From contig BSDZ01000094.1 in the NCBI GenBank assembly GCA_030268105.1, positions 1,459,001 through 1,523,000 on the forward strand: a DNA stretch of 64,000 nucleotides, written 5' to 3'. Below, piece by piece: positions 25,282 to 35,490 of this stretch. Both the position numbers and the translations under genes were made by a program. Every line of letters begins with the position of its first letter. The stretch's first letter is position 1. The stretch comes from Volvox africanus (lineage: Eukaryota > Chlorophyta > Chlorophyceae > Chlamydomonadales > Volvocaceae). A model generated the notes under the pieces. It worked only from the letters and a program-made list of their open reading frames with translations. It ran no database searches and was not told where the DNA came from.

Positions 25282-26068
25282 TTATTGGCGGGCGCGGACA
25301 AAATAGTCACGCAAATCATCATCCGGTACTGCACGTTTAGCAGTTGCAAAATAGCCCTGGTGCAAAGCCTTAGCAATACCATCACGGCTCGTGCACACAG
25401 AACCCAACTGGGCAACTTATGTCAAAGGTGACTAAAAGAACCTCCTCCAGTTCTGAGGAATGCTCAAGCAACAAACCACGCGCCATATCAACGAATCAGA
25501 TCTGCAGCGTCGAAATCTTTGATATCTATCATAAGCCATGTAAAATAAGGATACCCAACTCATGCAATGTATAGCGAATCTGCACAATTGGGATGCCCAC
25601 ACAGGGACTGCTCAACCCCCCTTCCCCGTAGTAGTCATGCAATGTACGGCGCATAGCAACATAATATATAATGTGATGTAAGAATCACCTACTTGGCATC
25701 TCAAGAGGCCTTTGCGGCGCTCAACTACTACGCTGCCATTCGGGAAACAACTGATATTCAGTTGAGCAGGACAAATGTGACAGCCATTTCTCCGGGTCAA
25801 CAAGGAATAATGCACCTTGTGAAGGGAAGTCGCGCGGATTCTGATGACTGCTGCGACCGGGGGTCCTGATAACATTTAGGAAGAAGGATACTGACCTGGT
25901 GGATTCAGAGGGGACCAGTTCGTATATCAATCCTCTCACAAGCCGACCCTCCTGGGTCGGCGGTCTAGACCGCCGACCCAGGACGCCAGTCGGCCTGGGA
26001 TTGACCAGATCATCAGTCTTCAAGTGCCATTGGCCATTGGTAGGAATATCACAACCAACAGCTCCCAA
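25282..26068 (-). other. Unassigned coding-like blocks, minus strand
   Basis: Two stretches read like protein. One is 25282-25407, starting after an AG acceptor at 25408-25409 and reading LGSVCTSRDGIAKALHQGYF to a stop. The other lies inside the frame 25721-26068, with ALFLVDPEKWLSHLSCSTEY as its most protein-like part. I could not join them in a consistent phase and found no start codon. I recognise no family. They could be exons of one small gene or a decayed element. The 34-nt palindrome at 25950-25983 falls inside the second block. Confidence 0.3.
25950..25983. repeat. 34-nt perfect palindrome
   Basis: The half TCCTGGGTCGGCGGTCT is followed immediately by its reverse complement, centred on TCTAGA. 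A second overlapping hairpin, GCCGACCC-TCCT-GGGTCGGC, shares the left arm. Confidence 0.95.
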
Positions 26069-26104
26069 CCAACCTTGTGGAGCAGCAGCGGGTAGCTATG
26101 TATG

Positions 26105-26296
26105 ATGCAAATCGAATATTAGGCTAGCTAATTGAAAGCAAGTTAGCACATTTTGCCGGCGACGGCAAAAATTTCCGAGGGCCTTACATTACTAGGAAAC
26201 TCGTGACTGCGGTGGTGAGAATACGACACACAGATGTTGCTAAATAAACTTCCTAAACCAAACACAATTAAACTGACTATAATAAGATAAATAATT
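26105..26296 (-). repeat. Dispersed repeat, copy 2
   Basis: Inverted copy of the block at 8089-8293, here between the unassigned blocks and the end of the SET gene. Matching continues from the AT-rich AATTATTTATCTTATTATAG end to the GCTAGCCTA end. Confidence 0.85.
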
Positions 26297-26583
26297 AAAA
26301 GATGTAAAGGATGATATTTACGATTACCAGGACAGGTAATAACAGCGGCAACAATGATGAGCCATGCCAGTAATTTTTCGAGGATGGCGGGGAGGGGGTT
26401 GCAGCAGGCAGACACCAACCCTTTGTAGCACAGCTATATGCTATGCATTAAAACCTTGTTGTTGTTTCTCTGTAATAATCCATATCCGCCAGACAGTGCG
26501 GGTCGGCCCGATCAGAAGATGTCCAGTTTCATGATAATCCTAATACTAGCCATAGATACCCCAAATCCGGATACTACCCCAGT

Positions 26584-26588
26584 TTACA
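26584..26588 (-). terminator. TGTAA (as TTACA), candidate poly(A) signal of SET gene
   Basis: On the minus strand, about 450 nt after the stop of the SET-domain gene. Confidence 0.4.
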
Positions 26589-27035
26589 GAACCTCTGCCG
26601 CACCACACAAACTCAAATTCGGAAGTTTGAGAGTCCAAAACGTTCAAGCCACAAACATATTTCAATAAATGAAACTAAATCTCCCAATTGATGACTAATC
26701 GAATACTGACGAATGACCTCACATCCTTCTGCCACACGCACCTCTTATGCAGTTATATAAGAGTTCAAAGGATTTTATTCTATGTATATGAATGCTTAGA
26801 AATGTACGGACAAACATTAGAAATATATCCGTACAGCTGTACCGGTACCCTGAAACTTAAATCGCTATCGGAATCCGACTTCAGCTCATACCGACACCGC
26901 CTTCAATGACGGACACTAAGAGCACACCTGCCTTGTCAGGTTATTGCTTAGTCATGGGGAATCATCTCTGGATTGGGTTTTATGCACTGCCTGTACGACA
27001 TCTGCTGGCACCTTCCGCTCCTGCTGCTGCTGTTC

Positions 27036-27151
27036 CTACAGGCTCCTCTTCAGCTCTTGCAGCAGCACGAGCGCGCTCTGCAGCAGCAGCTTTCGCTCCA
27101 GCCGGTATTCCACAGCCAACCGCTGCCGCAACACGGAAAGTGTTTCTGATG

Positions 27152-27183
<32 letters not shown>

Positions 27184-30100
27184 GGTGGTTGCGCCTCCCT
27201 GTCCCCTCTGCTGCTACCCTCGGCACCTCCCATTACGGTAGCCGCACGTGAAGCCGAAGCCGGCCCCCGGCATGCCATGTATTCGGGTGTCTCCCAGGTA
27301 TCATCACCACCCGCTTCACACGCTCCCTCACAAAAAGCATGGGAGGAGGAGGAGATTGAGGGGGAGGAGGGGGAGGAGGAGAGGGAGGAGGAGATTGAGG
27401 GGGAGGGGGAGAAGGTTTTGGACGGAACACGGTTTTCTTCCTCCGTACGATGATGCGCTCCTCCAACCCCCACAGGCCCCTGGACAACCCCGGCGGCCCC
27501 TCCCGCCGCCCAGCCAACCAGCAACTGCAGGTCCTCTTCCGAGGTCGTTGGAAAAGCTCGCAGTTGGTCCTCCACCCAGCCGGAGAGCAGCAGCAACGTC
27601 CGCTCCTCGGACTCCCGACCCACAAGCCGCCGCTCTCGGAGGTTCCTGAGAATATGAAGAAGATATGTGTGTGGCGTATTGCCGTACGATGTCAGGCAGA
27701 AGTATTTAGGTAAATAGAAACGGACAGACAGACAGGTTAACAGACACAAAAAACAGCCTTACCCCATGTGTCGTAATGACACGTGTCCGCCAGCCGTATC
27801 CCGGGTTCCATAAGGCCCTAAGACAGTCGCAATACACAGTGGCTGCACCATCCTCACCCACCTACCTCCATCCGCATGCTTCCACAATGCTTGCTGCAGC
27901 GCTCCGAAACCGACGTCGTACTGCCGGCATCCCACCATTGACATCGAGAAGGAGATGCAACCCCTCCCTAGTACCCCCCAGGGACTCATCTCCCGGGGTA
28001 CGGCAGGCGGTGTCGTACCCGTACAACACACCCGATGTTCCGTACGACAATATTGATGTGCCTGGTTCGTCTATCTGAGGTGTACACAACGGTGGGTTAT
28101 CTGAGCCGCTGGAAGTGTTGGATCCTGACCCCGTGCAGCAGGTAGAGAGTCGCGGAGATGAAGCCTCCCTATGGTCCTCACTGAATCCACGTCCAACCAA
28201 CTTCTCAGCCATCCCGTACACCCAGTCACGCCGCATGCGACACGATGAGTCGAACACCATGCCGCCCCAGTCCAGCCGGTCATACGGATTGCCGTACAGG
28301 ATGAAGCCGTACTGGTACAGCAGTGACCTGTAGGAATGGGAGAAGTCATTTGCTGAGGAGAAACACAGGCAGAGCTCGGAGGAGCAACCACGGAAGCGTC
28401 AATACACACAGCTTATATACGCACGGGAAGGGACACTGAAGATTCAAGGGAAGGATGTGTGTATGAAAGGGGGGTTAAGAGTTTTGCCATATCTAATCAA
28501 AACCACTGTTGTTTCATCGTTGCGGAATACGGCTGGGGCTTACGTACGTGGTTGCTGGATTACACTAGCCCTGGGAGGGGGGAGGGGAAAGAAAACCTGG
28601 GAAGGCAAATAGATCATCAGAGCATCAGACCCGGTAACGCTCCTGCTGCTACTGCTGAGGGAAAACTACAATCCTTAACGGCGTTGGTGGCGGGACAACT
28701 TACCTATTGTCTTTCCTGCCGTAGTCAATAAATACCTGATGCTCCGGAACCAGCACTGACCGCGGCCCCGACTGAGACCGCATCTCTCCTTCACTGAGAT
28801 CACCACGATTATCACGATGACGCGAATCTTCCAGATCTTCAGAATCCAAAATTTTGAAAGAGTACGGAAAGAGTACGACATAACGTGAGGGTCAGTGGAT
28901 GAGTGGATGGACGGGTGGCTCAGGGGCCTCTGGAGATTTGCTATTTCTAGTCCTGTGGGTTTTTGAGGACTTCCAGTGATTGTGGTTTTCCGTACAGATT
29001 TTACTTAACCCTCCAAACTTCGCCCAAATCACAAAGTTAAACACTTCGACGGATATCCGCATAATATGTTTTCAATAATACCTTGGAGGGGTTCCTTCAG
29101 CCATTTTGTCGAATGGTTGTTTGGTGCACGTATCTGGATCATATCAACGGAAGGCTCCCAACTACCATCTGTTGTACGACATGGCGCTATATCGTGCATT
29201 TGAGGAGGACAACCTTTTCCTCGAGCCAGGACGCTGGGCATAACTGCTGGAGGTCGGCAACTATCCGGAAGATTGAGCCGCAACACGTGACAGGTGGGCG
29301 CTCCCGGCTCGTAGTTTGCCAAGCAGAAGAAAGGCACGTACGCGTGAAGCTCTCGCCCGTCGTCATCGGCCTGTGTACGACAAGCATGTACGACATGTTA
29401 AGTTACCATTCTTGGTTACACTTCCACAGCAGTTTGGAGTCAAAGCACGTGTGTGTGTGTGTGTGAGGAGAATGCGAGAGGGCGTCCGCACCCGGGGCAA
29501 GAAGGGGCAGGGAAGATGCAATTAACTTGTTGCCGTACATCGCCTTGTGTGTGTGTGTGTACTGTCACACGAGATTTTTACTCCCGCTCCCTTACCCCAC
29601 CAAACTCACACGGAACCCGAATGCCCTGCTCTCCACGCAACCAACTGCCCACAGCCACTCCGAAAACGGCACCTTGCCGCCGACTTCTGACTGGAACGTG
29701 TCACAGGCGATCCACCTATCGTACGCATGTCGTACGACGTCCTGCCATGCGCGCGCCTCAGCAGCCAAGGAGGGATCCTAGGCTCATGCCCATCGGGGAG
29801 GTGGGGGTTGTTGGATTCACCAAGGGGAAATGCGGGTGGAGATATACCGGGCACTTGTTACTGTTTATATTGTACGAATGGCCCTTACGTAATCCAACAC
29901 TCAGGATTTTAATGTTTAACTTCCCCTTTTTGGGTGACTTAAGGGGTACGGGGGTTGGGTTGACGGGTGGCGGGGGTAAATCCGCAGGGAACACACCTGG
30001 CGGCTTAGCGAGAGCCGGGGGTAGGAATCCCCCCCCGGACCTGCCATGTACGGCATGCTCCCTTTCGTGCCCCTAAAGAAAATCCCTTACGAAAAGCAGC

Positions 30101-31492
30101 ACCTAGTGCCGGCCACACATGGAGCTTCCTGATTGAATGGTTCGTACCAGGCTGCTCCGAGGACCTCCGCTACACTAACCATTTTGACACCTTCCCTTCC
30201 GTACCTCTCTCTCTCCCTCTCTCCCTCTCTCCCTCTCCCGCCCTCCCTCCCTATTCCGCTCTCACTCCTCTCCCTCCCCTCTCGCGCCTGAAGCTCCTTC
30301 AGCTCCCATTCGTCGAAGAGCAGCAGTGTGTCCAGATCCTGAGGTCCCGGTGGGAGGAGGTCCCGGTAGCTCCGCCAAAACTGCAAAAAGCCGCCGTCAC
30401 CACCACCACCAGCACCGCCGCCGTACATGCCGTAGTCCCCATGCTGACCCGCGACTTCATCGACTCCACCGCCATTGCGGCCATCGGTATCCGCCCCATC
30501 TCTACCACGCGACAAAAGGACCTGCAAACACATACACGCAAGTATACATACACATACACGTGCACACATGCCCCTGGCACACATATGAACACACGCATAC
30601 ACATTACAAAGACACACACAGCCATATCGTACAGAGTATGTGCAACTGAGCTGAAGGTGCTTACCGACGTGGACGCAGCAGCAGCGCCCCGAGTAGTCCT
30701 TGCAAGATCAGCATCAGCACCCTTGGCAGTAGTACCAGCAGCAGTAGCAGCAGTAGCAGCAGTAGCAGCAGTAGCAGCAGTAGCAGCAGTAGCAGCAGTA
30801 GCAGCAACCCTATGTCGTCGGCAGGACCATAGCAGCATCGCCGCCAGTGGCACCTCCCAGGGCAAGGAGCTGCCAGAGCTCAAGATGGAACGAAGAGCTG
30901 GGGAGCGGAGCGCCGGCGGACAGCAGCCGGTGACCTCGTGGCTCAGACACAGCCGAAGGGGCACACTGAGCAGCGTGCGATGGGCAAAGTCGCCACCATG
31001 ATTGGATCTGGATCTGGATCCGGATTCAGATTCGGATTCAGATCTGACATCCGCGCTGGATTTGGAACCGGAATCCTTCACGTGGCTGGTTTGTAATAAG
31101 TCGAGGCCGGTTCGGGAGGTGGTGGTATTTGGGTTTACAGAGGCTCTGCTCGCCTGGAGAGCAGCCGCGCGGGAGACGCTGGACGGAGGACTTTGCTCAG
31201 TGAGGTGGTGGGATTGACAAGGGAGAGGGATATCGGAGTCTTGTCGCAGGATCCAGCCTAGGCCACCTCGGGGGAAATGAGCCAAAGACACGCGGACCAC
31301 GGGGCAGTGCTCCGCCGCGAGCTGGTCGAACAATCGGCAAGAGGTTTCAGAGATTCGGCTGGTAGTTCTGATCAATTCTTTATGAGAATCAATATGGATT
31401 GCTAGGCATGTGATAGACCGCGGCCGGACGCGCACGGGAAATTGTGATGTCAAATGAGTTGACTGCCCAAAGAAGACCAGATGCCTACGCAT
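27036..31492 (-). CDS. SET-domain lysine methyltransferase, LSMT/SETD3 class
   Basis: Protein lysine methyltransferase like the Rubisco large-subunit methyltransferases; substrate unknown. Minus-strand exons: 30665-31492, about 30288-30521, 29610-29777, about 29100-29370, 28704-about 28780, 27866-28327, about 27466-27645, 27036-27122. Exon 1 ends the N-terminal SET part (FPRGGLGWILRQ, RTLLSVPLRLCLSHE, LPWEVPLAAMLLW). Exon 2 has FWRSYRDLLPPGPQDLDTLL. Exon 3 holds the FSEWLWAVGCVESRAFGF signature. Exon 4 has YVPFFCLANYEPGAPTCHV, exon 5 VLVPEHQVFIDYGRKDN, and exon 6 starts RSLLYQYGFILYGNPYD. The end (EERTLLLLSGWVEDQLRAF, TTSEEDLQLL, RLAVEYRLERKLLLQ) matches the Rubisco-LSMT substrate-binding domain. 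Odd points: a roughly 190-residue linker with an ATA repeat splits the SET domain, and the usual N-H motif reads N-Y. The exon 2, 4 and 7 donors and the exon 5 acceptor are unresolved. Confidence 0.85.
30727..30807. repeat. AGCAGT coding repeat in SET gene
   Basis: Tandem AGCAGTAGC units that on the minus strand encode repeating Ala-Thr-Ala within exon 1 of the SET protein. Confidence 0.85.
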
Positions 31493-32869
31493 GAGATCTT
31501 GTTATTTATATGACTTATTTATCTGTTCGGCTACATCGATTTGGAATGATGTTCTCGCAATTAAGCATCGAAGTTGGATATGGCTCAGAAACAAACTGAT
31601 TGTCCGCTTTCCATATGAAATAAAAATGAATAAGAACACTTTGTGCTTTCTGGATAGTAGACATGAAATTCATTATAGCCATACTCTGCCATCCCAACAG
31701 TTACATTTAAGTGTGCCGACGTCCATAGCATTACAACCCGACCCGAGACCCCTGATCCCGGCGCAGAAAGCCGCTGAAGTCGTCCCTGTTGTTGAACAAT
31801 TTTCCACTCCTCCTTTACCTCCCCCCCCCTTCAGTGCCATGCCTCCGCTATAGATGTGTGCACATGCGAGATCTCGCTCAGAAACCTGCCATCTCCCTTG
31901 GGTCTGTTCACGTGGATGCCCAGGTCTAACCTACTCTTGTATATGTGCGCGTGGCAAGAGGAGGACTCGTTACTCGAATACCAGCAAGGGGGTAGAGGGT
32001 TTTGTCACGGCGGGCTTTCCCGACGGCATCCGCGCGGGGCCCATCCGCATGATCCCAGGTCATTGAAGCAATTGAAGCATCGCAGCATCCCATCTCAGAC
32101 CCGGAGGCCTCTCAACCACTATCCCTCCCCCGAGAATCAACTGCCTCAGTGTGACCCACTGCAGCCATATGAAGGGGCAAGGCCCCCGGCTTCTGGGTCC
32201 CGGCCCCGAGTCAGCCTGGCAAGGAGGCAAAGCGACCTGTGTGTTTGTGTCAATGTGTGTGGGGGGTGGGGGGGAGTAAGCCTAGTCTCCCGTTCATGAG
32301 GTCTCCTGTAGAGTGTTTGAGATAACCCTGAATAGATCCCTCCACTCACCCGCAGATAAGGCCCGTTTGGCTTCACAGCCGCAGCCACAGCTTTATAAAA
32401 CGAAAGAGGAAACCATGGCGAACCTGTCAACGCGCATCGCCTAAGCTGTTTAGCAAGCGTTCAAATCGAGGAAGCTTTCAAACGCTCGGCATCACTTGCA
32501 AGAATCTTATAAGCTCATTTATAACTTTCCATAGCGCTTTACTCCCCGAAACCTTTCCTCATCGTCCTCCGTTTCGCTGTCTGCCAGCCATTCCCACGAA
32601 TATCGAATCCATTGATGGCGGCTGACCTGGCTAATCTTATTGTTGAGAAACGGTTGAGGAATCGAGTTGGGTGCATCAACGTGCTGCGGCGTCATGCGCC
32701 AAAATTAGGGCGACGGTTTAAAGCCGATAACTTCAAACCTACCGATAACACGGCATGTTAGGGCATGTTATGCAGTTGAACATATCCCTGCCTGATCCGG
32801 GTAATTGTCGGGTTTGGCTCATTTGACCATAATTGACACTTGCTCCCGTCACTCCTAGGGAACCCTCCT
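31493..32869. other. Intergenic region with weak coding-like pieces
   Basis: No gene could be assembled. Two short pieces look coding. On the plus strand about 31990-32063 reads EGFVTAGFPDGIRAGPIRM. On the minus strand about 32350-32425 reads SPWFPLSFYKAVAAAVKPNG and ends at a good GTGAGT donor. A 48-codon ATG frame at 32615-32761 (+) begins MAADLANLIVEKRLRNRVG. None has a partner exon that I can join. Confidence 0.35.
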
Positions 32870-33575
32870 TTACTGTGCCTTCTTCCTGAGATCATTATAC
32901 CATGCCGCCTCCTGGCGCAGAGGATCAGATAATACCCAGGATGTCTTCAAGTGAAGGAGCGTTCCGAAACGAGTGGAGGGAATTAGGTCCCACCCTCGCC
33001 AACTCAGTATCGCGAAACACACCGCCCCAAGGGCACCTCCCAACAAACCGCCGATCACGACTTGATCAATCGAATGATAACCCAAGTATACCCTGGAGAA
33101 AGCTGTCAGTAATGCCGCGACAGCCAGTCCCACCACTTCGCAGGTTCCGATAAGCCGCGTGCCCAAGCTTTTCCCGCCCCATCCACGCAAGTGCAACAGC
33201 AAGTGCAGCATGAATGCGAAAGCAATGCATTGGGTATGAGAGCTGGGCATTCCAAATGAGTCGCATATATCCAATTTGGTGCAAGTGGCTATGGGTCTTG
33301 GATGCCTGAGCCCATGCTTTAGACCCCGTGCGATGCTCTCATTAAGCACGAACGCCGCAACGATGACGCCTTCATAAACGTCTCTGCACGCAAAGCATAA
33401 TAATATATAAAGCTGTGATATACATATGTGCAAGGCAAGAGCCGCACCTGCGGCCATAGAATTGCGAGGCATGATGCAATATTAGGACGTAGGGAACGAG
33501 AGCTGCATACGCCAGTATTTTGCCCATAGTGTCGCCCTCATTGTAGTAAACACAGCTGAAATCGGTGAAAGCCAT
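32870..33575 (-). CDS. Dolichyl-diphosphatase, PAP2 family
   Basis: ER membrane enzyme that removes a phosphate from dolichyl diphosphate released by oligosaccharyltransferase, recycling the N-glycosylation lipid carrier. Two exons: 33448-33575 and 32870-33383, with a 64-nt intron whose phase 2 joins SQFYGR|R|DVYEG. The product has 213 residues, close to the animal and yeast enzymes. All three PAP2 motifs are present: K......RP as KHGLRHPRP, then GMPSSHTQ, and SRVYLGYHSIDQV. MAFTDFSCVYYNEGDTMGKI resembles the short cytosolic N-terminus of the family. Several hydrophobic segments alternate with these motifs, fitting a multi-pass protein with its active site facing the lumen. Start ATG at 33575 has no competitor upstream in frame. 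Confidence 0.92.
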
Positions 33576-35490
33576 TTATAGCGATTGCCATTCAAGCGGG
33601 GTGACTGGCAAAGCGTCAGGTGAGAAACTGCCGAAGTTTAAGTGAGATGACATTCGACTTATTGCTTGTAAACTTCAAGTTATAGAAAAGTATGTATATA
33701 AAAGCTACGCGCAAGGCACAACATTAGCGCATAGCAACGGAGCAACGGATTTCCCGCGAGAACCGAGCGGCGTCTTGTCACGTTGTCCGGTTTCAGCTTT
33801 TCAATTGCTTCCATGCTCTATCAGATATCCGCATGCCACCTTATAACTTTGAATCGGACACACAATTTGTGAAAGGAACCGGGCCAATCGTGCCAATCGT
33901 CGTTATGTATTACAAAGAGAATATCCAAATTTCGTTTTTGATTCAAGACTGGAGGAGAGCTTGAGCATGACTACTGGTGGCGGGGTTGGAAGTCCTGCAT
34001 GGTGATTCATCGGGGACTTCGTTTGGCTACTAACTGTGGGGTGCGTACACCTTGTCAGTCCATTAGCCAATGAAAATCAGCACTTCGACTCAGAACCGAC
34101 CTGTTTGTACAAGAAGGCAGGCAGCCAAAGAGGCAAGGCAACCATAGACTCGCAGTTTGCAGCCATGGCGGCACTTCAGCAGGCCATCCACTGCTGGGGG
34201 CGTTTCGGTTTGTTCAAAGGCTTCAGGATAGCCTGAAGTGCGGATGCAAATACCCTTGAAAGATAGGGTCCATGCTATTACATTAAACACTGACGGGCTG
34301 GCTGTCCACGTATATATCACATAATCAAAGGTGCATGAGCCAAACCACCTGCATGTTCCCTTGCGTGCTCCCTTGCCATGTCAGCTCAACCTGCGTTCCT
34401 CACACATTTTCCCACGAGCAAACACTCGCCGGGGCGCTCTCAACCTCTAGGTTCCTGAAACTGAAAACACCCACGCTCTGCTCCTAAGGTCTTCTCATAA
34501 GCAAGGTGCATCCTATCCGTGTGCAAACCCCTCCTCCACGGATCTGATGTGGGTAAGTGGGTAATTGCAAAGCACAATGCCGTACCAAGTCGGCCGCTTT
34601 CAATCTCACCGCCCACAAACAGGGTCGACCCCTCATCCTCACCGCCCTTCGAGTACAAAGAAGACTATGCCATACGAAGTTGGATCATCAGAACTCAGCT
34701 TTCAGAAATCGTTCCCCCCTTCCCCCTCCCCTTCTCCTTCCCCTCCCCTCGCCCGGGTTACCACGTTTCACCCCACGCCGGGCCACATGCTCTCCTCACT
34801 GTCATTCAGTCCTACACGCCTACCTCCGAACACAAGTTCGTCACAGGATGATTGCTTTCTCACACGATCGTCCTTTGACACGGAATCTTCTGTTCCTCAA
34901 CGCCAGCTCAATCGGGAGAGGGTTCGGGAGAGCGGCATCCGTCGACGCCCCAACGAATGCACAAAAGCAGGACATGTACCAAAAGCTCTCGCACGCCCCA
35001 GCGCGGGGGGCGGTACACTTTAAAGAGAGCTGTACCGGCTGTCGTGTGGCATTCTCATGCGGACTATATTCCCGTTCATTCTCATACCTCCCGCCAGGCA
35101 CCATCCGACATCCTGCACCATATCCGATCACCTTCCCAGGCGATCCGCGATCCGCCAGGTCAGGCTTGGGGTCCCGGCAGGCAGCTGAAGAGCTCCAACC
35201 GCCCCATGCCCCACCCAACCTCACGGCTCATTTGCACCACCACCCCAGCAATCGCGCGAGAAGGCAGCTTACCAAGGCCCACCACTGTGCACCAGCGCTC
35301 AGGTCTCGTTTTTAACATGCCACACACACATGTTAAAATAGGTGACCTTTGTTCGGTCGGCCTGTACTACTTGACCCCTGGCCTGTGGCCTCTGGCTGTC
35401 AGGTGTGGGAAGAGAGCCCCCTCGGGACGTGAGGAATATGCACATCAATCAAGCAGGTTATGGGGGACATCAAGACCAAGCGATTCACCG
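33576..35490. other. Intergenic region, no supportable gene
   Basis: A TATA-like GTATATAAAAGC lies at about 33692-33703, oriented to the plus strand, but no convincing gene follows. Long overlapping frames at 34557-35556 on both strands lack domains and splice consistency. A C/T-rich patch lies at about 34715-34760. Confidence 0.45.

Noticed and set aside
32350..32425. Exon of a spermidine-synthase-like enzyme (minus strand)
   Set aside because: Only one 25-residue piece with a good donor; no partner exon or AdoMet motif found.
32615..32761. 48-codon plus-strand ATG frame
   Set aside because: No similarity or conserved context; short enough to occur by chance.
34090..34140. Segment resembling a Gateway attB1 site (CTGTTTGTACAAGAAGGCAG)
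   Set aside because: Several mismatches and no vector sequence nearby; most likely chance.
34565..35023. 152-codon frame starting near two MPY.VG repeats
   Set aside because: Low-complexity Pro/Ser sequence, competing frames on both strands, no domain.
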